Shown in pieces: positions 5,434 through 11,869 of a stretch of DNA of 12,838 bases (its first letter is position 1; every line of letters starts with the position of its first letter). A model generated the notes under the pieces. It did not search any database. It worked only from the letters and a program-made list of their open reading frames with translations, and had not been told where the DNA came from. Location: positions 1 through 12,838 of the forward strand of contig DKBH01000111.1 in the NCBI GenBank assembly GCA_002451165.1, in the 5' to 3' direction. The position numbers and the translations under genes were made by a program. This stretch comes from Nitrospiraceae bacterium UBA6905. Lineage in GTDB: Bacteria > Nitrospirota > Thermodesulfovibrionia > Thermodesulfovibrionales > UBA6898.

Positions 5434-6705
5434 ATGCGCTTCATCGCCGACCTGCACATCCATTCGGCCTATTCGCGCGCCACGAGCAGGGATCTGAACC
5501 CGGAGAACCTCTGGAGGTGGTCGCAGCTCAAAGGCATCTCCGTCGTAGGTTCCGGCGACTTCACCCATCCTGCCTGGCTGAGGGAGCTCCGCGAAAAGTT
5601 CGAACTGGCTGACAACGGCCTGTTCACTCTCCGGAAGGAGCTTCAGACCCTTGCAGTGCCGGCCTCTTGCCGGGCTGACGTCTTCTTCATGCTCTCCGCA
5701 GAGATCAGCTGCATCTACAGCAAGGGCGGAAGAACGCGGAAGATTCATATGATCGTACTGGCGCCGGCGTTCGACGACGCCGATAGGATCAATAGGGAGC
5801 TCTCCCGTATCGGAAACCTGAAGTCCGACGGGAGGCCCATTCTCGGTCTCGACGCAAAAGAGTTGGCGAAGATCGTACTCGGGGCATCTCCTGAGGCGAT
5901 GCTCATACCGGCGCATGCATGGACACCGCATTTCTCCGTTTTCGGCTCTGTTTCTGGATTTGACAGTCTTGAGGAATGCTTTGAAGAGCTCACGCCCTGC
6001 ATCACAGCGATCGAGACCGGACTTTCGTCCGACCCGCCCATGAACTGGCGGCTCTCGGCGCTTGACAGGATCACGCTCATTTCCAATTCAGATGCTCATT
6101 CGCCATCAAAGCTGGGACGGGAAGCCAACATCCTGGAGACAGACCTCAGTTATGCAGCAATCCTTGCTGCTATCAGGAGCGGTGAAGGTTTTGCTGGCAC
6201 GATCGAATTCTTCCCCGAGGAAGGCAAATATCATTTTGACGGCCACCGCACCTGCGGCGTGAGCATGCATCCGCACGAGACGCTGCAGAACCACGGCATC
6301 TGCCCGGTCTGCGGGAAAAAGCTGACCATCGGAGTCATGCATCGTGTCGATAAGCTTGCAGACAGGAAAGAAGGTTTTCGTCCGCAAGGCAGGCCACCTT
6401 TCCGCTCGGTAATTCCCCTTTCCGAGATCATCGCCGAGACACTCGGCGTAGGTCCTTCAACAAAGAAGACTGACGCCCTGTACCGCAATCTCCTGGAGGC
6501 GCTCGGCAATGAATTTCATATTCTGCTGGAGGCGCCGCTAAAGGACATCGAAACGGCAGGTGCACCGCGCTTAGCTGAGGCTATCTTGAAGATGCGCAGT
6601 GGCGATGTCTCAATAACCCCGGGCTATGACGGAGAATTCGGCAGGATTCGAATCTTCGAACGTTTCGAAAGAAAGGAACTTAAATGCCAGACCCCGCACT
6701 TTTAG
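5434..6705 (+). CDS. Endonuclease Q-family PHP-domain protein
   Basis: The 423-residue protein starts with a PHP metal-binding motif, His8-x-His10, and has further likely ligands at Asp42 (Gly-Asp-Phe-Thr-His), Glu90, His105, His161 (His-Ala-Trp-Thr-Pro-His) and the Asp220-x-His222 pair. A small zinc-finger-like segment follows (Cys274, Cys290-x-x-Cys293). The C terminus has the Pro-Gly-Tyr-Asp-Gly-Glu-Phe-Gly signature near 396-403. These features and the length fit endonuclease Q, first studied in Thermococcales, which nicks DNA 5' of deaminated bases such as uracil and hypoxanthine. A DNA-repair role here is inferred from family. The start codon is supported by the position of the HxH motif. 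The mRNA is probably leaderless. The next gene is convergent, 39 bases away, with no clear terminator between. Confidence 0.85.
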   Translation: MRFIADLHIHSAYSRATSRDLNPENLWRWSQLKGISVVGSGDFTHPAWLRELREKFELADNGLFTLRKELQTLAVPASCRADVFFMLSAEISCIYSKGGRTRKIHMIVLAPAFDDADRINRELSRIGNLKSDGRPILGLDAKELAKIVLGASPEAMLIPAHAWTPHFSVFGSVSGFDSLEECFEELTPCITAIETGLSSDPPMNWRLSALDRITLISNSDAHSPSKLGREANILETDLSYAAILAAIRSGEGFAGTIEFFPEEGKYHFDGHRTCGVSMHPHETLQNHGICPVCGKKLTIGVMHRVDKLADRKEGFRPQGRPPFRSVIPLSEIIAETLGVGPSTKKTDALYRNLLEALGNEFHILLEAPLKDIETAGAPRLAEAILKMRSGDVSITPGYDGEFGRIRIFERFERKELKCQTPHF

Positions 6706-6744
6706 CCCTCTTCCGGCTGCCGATCTGCTGCAGTTCCTCCAGCA

Positions 6745-8079
6745 TCACTCGCGTATTCGTTCCCAAAGCTTTTTCGCCAGATCAGGATCGATCTGTTGCA
6801 GGATCTCATGTTGTCGCAGTGCAGCTTTCCGATCATGCAGGCCGAGAGAGGCCAGACCGAGTCCATAATAGGCATCTGACATGGCAGGACTGAGCCTGAT
6901 CGCCTCTTTGTACGAGATAGCCGCCTCCCGGTAACGTTCTTCTTTTGCATAGGCAATGCCGAGATTGAAGTGGGCGACCGCGAGGTCTGGCATGGACCTG
7001 ACAGCCTGGCGCAGTGTCTCTATGGCATCAGGGTATCTCCTCATCTCAATATAGGCAAGACCGAGATTGGATCGAGTCCAGGCGGAATCTGGATCACGTT
7101 TGAGCGCGTTGTCGTAGGCAGCAATTGCCTCGTCATAGTGCTTCATACGCATAAAGACAATACCGATGCCGTTATATGCAGCGGCAGAATCAGGATTTGC
7201 ATCCAGGGCCTTCCGGTATGCCTCCACCGCCTCCTCATAGCGTCCAGCCTCGATGTGCTTCTCGCCTGCGGCGACCCAGTAGTCGGCAGATAGCCTCCGA
7301 TCCCGTTCCAGCGCCTCCTTCAGGGAGAGGATGCTTTTCGGCGTGATCCCATCCTCCACCGCTTCTACAGGGACAGCAAAGCTGACCGGCTTGCCGTCGC
7401 TGATGATCATGGTAGCAATGCCGATAGCTTCTCCGTAAATATTGAAGATGGGGCCTCCGCTGCTGCCCGCCAGAAACGGGAGGGTAAGCTGCATCATTCT
7501 CCTTCCATTAACCTGCCGCAGACCGCTCACGCGCCCCTCGATGATCCTGTTGCCTCCTCCATGAATATTGTCCATGAGGAACACCGTGTCGCCCGGTGTA
7601 ATTTCACGGCTGTCACCCAGCTTCACCCCGGGCAGACCAGAGTTGGCCGTTTTCAGGACAATGACATCCTGCTCCCTGTCAATATACAGGACCCCTTCGA
7701 CGGCAAAGGCTCTTCCTTCCGCCTTTACGCGGGCCGAAGCCGCAGTGCTGAGGGTATGCAGGCTGGTCACAACGACACCTTCAGGGCTTACGAAAAAACA
7801 GCTGCCGTGGCTGAGGCCCTTTCCGCCAGCATCGTAGGCTGCAACAGCACATACGGAACGGTCATTTGTTCGGAATATGGCCTCCCTGTCCATGGAAATC
7901 CGATCTTGCGCCGGCGCTTCCTGTTTCGTGACCGCGCTGCTGTTCCCGCTTCCCTCTTGATAGGGCAACAGGTCGTCGTCTCGGAAGACGGGCGCTGTTG
8001 TCTGCCCAGCAGCAAAGACAACCGGCTGCGCCAGGCAGACAAGAACGATGAGAACACAAACAGTCCGTACCAAAGTCAT
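6745..8079 (-). CDS. Secreted trypsin-like serine protease with five TPR repeats
   Basis: The 444-residue product has a signal peptide (cleavage near Ala23-Ala24), an S1C/trypsin-like domain at about 65-245 and TPR repeats from about 265 to 434. The catalytic triad can be read: His108 (Thr-Ser-Leu-His), Asp138 (Arg-Glu-Gln-Asp-Val) and Ser207 in Gly-Ser-Ser-Gly-Gly-Pro. Five 34-residue TPR units follow directly, with the usual Tyr-x-x-Ala and Pro spacing. HtrA/Deg proteases usually carry PDZ domains; none is present, so the TPRs may take over substrate or partner binding. The location should be periplasmic. The start at 8079 has AAGGA (complement of 8081-8085) only one base upstream; a TTG two codons inside would be better spaced, so the true start may be there. 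It diverges from the hydrolase gene at 8187. Confidence 0.85.
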   Translation of the reverse strand: MTLVRTVCVLIVLVCLAQPVVFAAGQTTAPVFRDDDLLPYQEGSGNSSAVTKQEAPAQDRISMDREAIFRTNDRSVCAVAAYDAGGKGLSHGSCFFVSPEGVVVTSLHTLSTAASARVKAEGRAFAVEGVLYIDREQDVIVLKTANSGLPGVKLGDSREITPGDTVFLMDNIHGGGNRIIEGRVSGLRQVNGRRMMQLTLPFLAGSSGGPIFNIYGEAIGIATMIISDGKPVSFAVPVEAVEDGITPKSILSLKEALERDRRLSADYWVAAGEKHIEAGRYEEAVEAYRKALDANPDSAAAYNGIGIVFMRMKHYDEAIAAYDNALKRDPDSAWTRSNLGLAYIEMRRYPDAIETLRQAVRSMPDLAVAHFNLGIAYAKEERYREAAISYKEAIRLSPAMSDAYYGLGLASLGLHDRKAALRQHEILQQIDPDLAKKLWERIRE

Positions 8080-8123
8080 GTCCTTAGCTTACCAGAAGAT
8101 ATAGTGTGGCCATCTTTTTTTTG

Positions 8124-8152
8124 TTCACGGGACATCACCAGAGTAATATAAT
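8124..8152 (+). promoter_or_regulatory. Promoter of the dienelactone-hydrolase-like gene
   Basis: A perfect TATAAT (8147-8152) is preceded by TTCACG (8124-8129, 4 of 6) at 17 bases. Transcription would start near 8159, leaving a 28-base leader with AAGGAGG (8174-8180). Confidence 0.55.
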
Positions 8153-8186
8153 GAAATATAACGTTAACCCTGCAAGGAGGTATACC

Positions 8187-8981
8187 ATGAGATACGTGAC
8201 CGTCATACTGATCAGCTTCGGAATCATCGCCATTTTGGCGACCACGGGTCAGGCGAAGCTCGTTTCAAAGAATATCGAATACCGTGACGGCGATGCTGTC
8301 ATGGAGGGATATCTGGTTTATGATGATGCAAAGCAGGGAAAACGTCCCGGCGTCTTGGTCGTACATGAATGGATGGGCCTTGGCCCCTATGCCATGAAAC
8401 GTGCTGACCAGCTTGCGGAGCTCGGGTATATCGCCTTTGCTGCTGACATTTACGGCAAGGGAATCCGGCCGAGAGACACCACAGAGGCTGGCCAGTTCGC
8501 CGGGAAATACAAGGCAGACAGAAAACTGCTTAGATCGCGCGTGAATGCAGCATTCGTTGTACTGAAAAACCAGGAGCTGACCGACCCGGCAAAGACCGCT
8601 GCCATCGGCTACTGCTTCGGCGGCACCACAGTTCTGGAACTCGCACGGAGTGGAGCGGAACTATCCGGCGTAGTGAGTTTCCACGGCGGGCTCGATACTC
8701 CCACCCCTGAGGACGCTAAAAACATCAAAGGAAAAGTGCTTGCTCTCCACGGTGCCGACGACCCCTTTGTGAAGGCCCCAGATGTTGCAGCATTCCAGGA
8801 TGAAATGAGAAATGCCGGCGTTGACTGGTATTTTGTGAGCTACGGCAACGCGGTCCACAGCTTCACCAATCCTGATGCCGGTAACGATCCCAAAAAGGGC
8901 GCAGCGTATAATGAAAAGGCTGATAAGCGTTCTTGGAAGGCAATGAAGAGCTTCTTCAAGGAGATTTTCGAAGAAAAGTAG
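8187..8981 (+). CDS. Secreted dienelactone-hydrolase-family alpha/beta hydrolase
   Basis: The 264-residue protein has a signal peptide (residues 1-23, ending Gly-Gln-Ala) and an alpha/beta-hydrolase fold. The dienelactone hydrolase triad is visible: Cys143 in Gly-Tyr-Cys-Phe-Gly-Gly, Asp191 or Asp192 in Gly-Ala-Asp-Asp-Pro, and His224 in Val-His-Ser-Phe. The activating Glu61 is in Val-His-Glu-Trp-Met-Gly-Leu. Family members open lactones or cleave esters; the substrate here is unknown, and the export signal argues for a periplasmic task rather than classical chlorocatechol degradation. The ATG at 8187 is chosen over upstream in-frame starts because AAGGAGG (8174-8180) precedes it and the signal peptide begins there. 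No companion aromatic-degradation genes are near. Confidence 0.85.
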   Translation: MRYVTVILISFGIIAILATTGQAKLVSKNIEYRDGDAVMEGYLVYDDAKQGKRPGVLVVHEWMGLGPYAMKRADQLAELGYIAFAADIYGKGIRPRDTTEAGQFAGKYKADRKLLRSRVNAAFVVLKNQELTDPAKTAAIGYCFGGTTVLELARSGAELSGVVSFHGGLDTPTPEDAKNIKGKVLALHGADDPFVKAPDVAAFQDEMRNAGVDWYFVSYGNAVHSFTNPDAGNDPKKGAAYNEKADKRSWKAMKSFFKEIFEEK

Positions 8982-8988
8982 TTAATTC

Positions 8989-9170
8989 AGGACACATCCT
9001 ATTTATGTCATTGGAAGGCCATAATAATCCATGGATGACCATATGCCGTCATGAATGAGTTCGTGAGGAATTTTGATTTATTCCAGAGGTGCTTCCTCAT
9101 CGCTTTACAGTGCAATTTATAAACTCTACCGATTTTAAAGAATATTTCGATAGCAAATGGGATGTGTCCC
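8989..9170. repeat. Segment bounded by 10-bp inverted repeats (MITE- or REP-like)
   Basis: GGACACATCC (8990-8999) and its exact complement GGATGTGTCC (9160-9169) bound a 180-bp segment that lies between two convergent genes. Inside is a second hairpin, TGAGGAA (9064-9070) with TTCCTCA (9093-9099). No open frame of note lies inside. It could be a small non-autonomous mobile element or REP-type repeat, or a long-loop transcription barrier: TCTTTTATT follows the right arm. A second copy is not present in this window, so mobility is not shown. Confidence 0.4.
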
Positions 9171-9174
9171 TCTT

Positions 9175-9564
9175 TTATTGTTCCCGCACGCGATAAACGA
9201 TCAAGGGAGCCATAGTTGTCCAGAAGAGTACAATAGACCAGAACCTCCCTTCAAAAACATTATAATCTTCAAATAGCCTCGCCCAGGAATGCCCTATCAC
9301 ATAATGGCCGAAGATGAACTCGAATATTACGGTCTGAATAAGCCATATCAGCCCTACTGCCAGCGCCTCCGACGAGGATGAGAGCTTCCACCTGCCCGCA
9401 ATATTCCATACATAGACTGATATGAGAACGACCGCGGTAACCGAGGAAAGCTGATGAGCGAACAACTCCCCCAGTGCATCCCTGTAAACAAGTTCCCTTA
9501 TCGCACCGTTCAGTACGCCGATGAACGGCAGTCCCAGCCAAAATGCTGCGTATTTCAGTATCAT
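9175..9564 (-). CDS. Small multi-pass membrane protein of unknown function
   Basis: The 129-residue protein has four hydrophobic segments, at about 4-22, 40-55, 67-88 and 107-123, separated by short charged loops. Conserved-looking features include Asn-Gly-Ala-Ile-Arg-Glu near residue 19, Ala-His-Gln-Leu-Ser near 36 and Phe-Glu-Phe-Ile-Phe-Gly-His-Tyr-Val-x-Gly-His-Ser-Trp near 83-94. I recall similar small integral membrane proteins in many environmental bacteria but know no function. The start at 9564 has no clear ribosome binding site. The stop lies just past the right arm of the inverted repeat at 9160-9169. The neighbour to the right is a separate minus-strand gene nearly 200 bases away, so an operon is unlikely. 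Confidence 0.65.
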   Translation of the reverse strand: MILKYAAFWLGLPFIGVLNGAIRELVYRDALGELFAHQLSSVTAVVLISVYVWNIAGRWKLSSSSEALAVGLIWLIQTVIFEFIFGHYVIGHSWARLFEDYNVFEGRFWSIVLFWTTMAPLIVYRVREQ

Positions 9565-9761
9565 CTGGGGTCTATTGCGGATGTCTCTCTGCGTGGTTCA
9601 ATGTCCTCAGCTCTCTATGCAGATGTGTTACTCATTCTCTCGTACGATGGTAGCTGCTGCAGTCACCGTCAGAAGCTCCAGGATCTCAAATCAGGCAGCG
9701 AGCGGCATGAAGAAATGCAATAAGACTTTAGGGCATTGATTCATGCAACTTTAAAATCCCT

Positions 9762-10190
9762 CTATTTTTTGAGTTCTTCTGTCAGGCTCTCATATGACCA
9801 GTTGTCTATCCCTCCATTCAGGATGAAGAGCCTTTTCTCGTCTACTCCCTTGGACCGAAAATAATCATACGCATTCCCCCCTCCGATCCTGCCCATCTTC
9901 CCGGGGGCATGGATGATAACCACGGCTCGCTCAGAACTCATTATGCCGGGCAGTATGGCGTCGAGCATCCTTTCCTGCTCAATTGTTTTCACGGAATATG
10001 CATTGGTCATGATGGATCCCCTGATGTGACGCTGCCTGAAGGCATCAGCAGGCTGAAGATCGACGAGGATTACGGATCGTCCTCCTTCCAGCCATTGTTT
10101 AAGGACTTCGGGCTCAACATAATTTGCCGCGACAGCCGTCGCTGAAAAGAATAATAAAGCCATGCATATCACACCCAGAGTTGTCTTCAC
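9762..10190 (-). CDS. Secreted rhodanese-like protein lacking the active-site cysteine
   Basis: The 142-residue protein has a signal peptide (residues 1-22, ending Ala-Val-Ala-Ala) and one rhodanese fold: Val-Asp-Leu at 43-45, His-Ile-Arg-Gly-Ser-Ile at 55-60, the active-site loop region at 94-101 and Asn-Gly-Gly-x-x-x-Trp at 125-131. Where active rhodaneses have Cys followed by a loop ending in Gly and Arg, this protein has His94-Ala-Pro-Gly97; there is no cysteine in the mature chain. It should not carry persulfide sulfur and may be a binding or structural member exported to the periplasm. The GTG start is supported by AAGGAGG (complement of 10197-10203) six bases upstream and by a good promoter. 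It is probably a single-gene unit. Confidence 0.75.
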   Translation of the reverse strand: MKTTLGVICMALLFFSATAVAANYVEPEVLKQWLEGGRSVILVDLQPADAFRQRHIRGSIMTNAYSVKTIEQERMLDAILPGIMSSERAVVIIHAPGKMGRIGGGNAYDYFRSKGVDEKRLFILNGGIDNWSYESLTEELKK

Positions 10191-10213
10191 AGTGCACCTC
10201 CTTACCTACCATT

Positions 10214-10242
10214 CTTATATCACACAGAACCACTGCTGTCCA
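10214..10242 (-). promoter_or_regulatory. Promoter of the rhodanese-like gene
   Basis: On the minus strand TGGACA (complement of 10237-10242, 5 of 6) and TATAAG (complement of 10214-10219, 5 of 6) are 17 bases apart, and TGA in front of the -10 makes it an extended element. The start of transcription falls near 10207, about 17 bases before the GTG. Part of an inverted repeat, CCATACG (10240-10246) with CGTATGG (10267-10273), overlaps the -35. Confidence 0.6.
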
Positions 10243-10561
10243 TACGCCGATGGCCCTTTGCCCTCCCGTATGGTATCTGCATGGCAGAGGGATGAGGAAT
10301 AGAAAACTCTGCGAATAACGCTCCTGCATTTACATGCTTCTGCCCTCGCTACATCTTCAATTTTCCTCTATGATCTCAAATATTCATCATCCAACCGTTG
10401 AATACGGTTCCTCCTTTTTATGAAGCCGAAATCAGTTCGGCACCATGTCGCTATCGAAGATCATAGGATCACATTTCATCTTAGATGCATGATGCCCGGA
10501 ACTGCCCGGGATGCATGTTCATTGCTCCCTGAAATGCGAGGATGCTCCAGGCAAGCTTTGC
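10243..10561. other. Intergenic stretch with an imperfect hairpin
   Basis: No gene is seen. An inverted repeat at 10485-10516 pairs ATGCAT (10485-10490) with ATGCAT (10511-10516) and CCCGG (10495-10499) with CCGGG (10506-10510), with a GATG bulge and a six-base loop. It lies 46-77 bases beyond the transporter stop codon and may end that transcript, though no T-run follows on the minus strand. Confidence 0.35.
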
Positions 10562-11803
10562 TTACAGAAACTCCTCGAAATAGTCTAAGTCCTTGTGAAA
10601 TGTCTCTTCCAGGGAAGCGAGGGCGACAAAACCTGCAGTCAGGCATAAAGCGCCGACCGCAAGTGCACTCGCCTCGAGGCTAAAGGAACGGCGAAAGAAC
10701 TGGAACAGCAGCGTGATCGGCACCACCATGCCGCGCACGAAATTAGGCACCGTCGTAGCAACCGTGGCGCGCAGATTCGTGCCGAACTGCTCCGCCGCGA
10801 CAGTGACAAAAATAGCCCAGTATCCCCCTGCGAACCCGAGGGCAAAACAGACGCCATAGAAGAACACCGGGCTGCTGCTTCCCTGCAGGAAGTAGACGGC
10901 AATGCTGGCAATGGTCAGAAGCATGTACAGAAAGACAACTCTTTTTCTGCTCTGCAAGGCCTGGCTCAACAGGCCGCTGGTAAGGTCGCCGAAGACTAAA
11001 CCGAGATAACAGTACATTACGGCATTGCCGGCTGAGACCGGGGCAGTCGTACCGAGCACTCTGGCAAACTCCGGCGAAAAGGTGATCAATATCCCCACGA
11101 CAAACCAGATCGGAACGCCGATAAGGATCGAATTGACGTAGCGCAGGAATCGCTTACGCTCGGCGAAGAGAGCAAGTATGTTCCCGCGGCTGATACCCTT
11201 CCGTTCCATCATGGCACGGAACATGCCTGATTCGGCAACGCTGATACGGGCAATAAGCAGGATAAGCCCGAGAGCTCCTCCAATGTAAAAGGCGTTCCGC
11301 CAATCGTAGGCGTTGGCGATCATGTTCGCCAGGATGGCACCCGATACGCCGACCGATGCGACAAGCATGGTGCCGTATCCCCTGATGCTTCGGTGGAGCA
11401 CCTCGGATACGAGTGTGATCCCTGCTCCGAGTTCGCCTGCCAGGCCGACGCCGGCGATAAAACGCAGGGCAGCATATTCCGTGAGCGTCGAGACCATCCC
11501 GTTAGCGATGTTGGCGACAGAATATAGAAAGATCGAGCCGAACATAATCCTGAGCCGTCCCTTCCGGTCGCCCAGCACACCCCAGATGATCCCGCCCAGG
11601 AGCATGCCTGCCATCTGCATGTTCAGCAGGAATACGCCGTTGTCTATCAGATCCTGACCGGAAAGACCGAGTGACTTGAGGCTCGGCACCCGGACGATGC
11701 TGAAGAGCACCAGATCATAGATGTCCACGAAATAGCCGAGCGCAGCCACGACAACCGGCAGGCTCAAAACCGCGCCGAGAGAGGGTGCAGCTTTATGCTC
11801 CAA
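10562..11803 (-). CDS. Major facilitator superfamily transporter
   Basis: The 413-residue protein has the hydrophobic pattern of about 12 membrane helices. The MFS signature loop between helices 2 and 3 is Gly-Asp-Arg-Lys-Gly-Arg-Leu-Arg (78-85). Helix 1 carries Asp27 and Asp30, and helix 4 has Arg-Phe-x-Ala-Gly-x-Gly-Leu-Ala-Gly-Glu, as in sugar and metabolite:H+ symporters. A second-half loop reads Ala-Glu-Gln-Phe-Gly-Thr-Asn-Leu-Arg-Ala-Thr. The substrate cannot be told from sequence. The start is a TTG at 11803, chosen because AGGAGG (complement of 11809-11814) lies five bases upstream and the first helix follows soon after. It lies 66 bases behind the CysRS-like gene on the same strand with no terminator or promoter seen between them, so the two are probably co-transcribed. 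Confidence 0.85.
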   Translation of the reverse strand: MEHKAAPSLGAVLSLPVVVAALGYFVDIYDLVLFSIVRVPSLKSLGLSGQDLIDNGVFLLNMQMAGMLLGGIIWGVLGDRKGRLRIMFGSIFLYSVANIANGMVSTLTEYAALRFIAGVGLAGELGAGITLVSEVLHRSIRGYGTMLVASVGVSGAILANMIANAYDWRNAFYIGGALGLILLIARISVAESGMFRAMMERKGISRGNILALFAERKRFLRYVNSILIGVPIWFVVGILITFSPEFARVLGTTAPVSAGNAVMYCYLGLVFGDLTSGLLSQALQSRKRVVFLYMLLTIASIAVYFLQGSSSPVFFYGVCFALGFAGGYWAIFVTVAAEQFGTNLRATVATTVPNFVRGMVVPITLLFQFFRRSFSLEASALAVGALCLTAGFVALASLEETFHKDLDYFEEFL

Positions 11804-11869
11804 GAAAACCTCCTAACAATAATAACGGATCTGCCTAACCGATATTCCAGATACAACAACTTCCGATCG

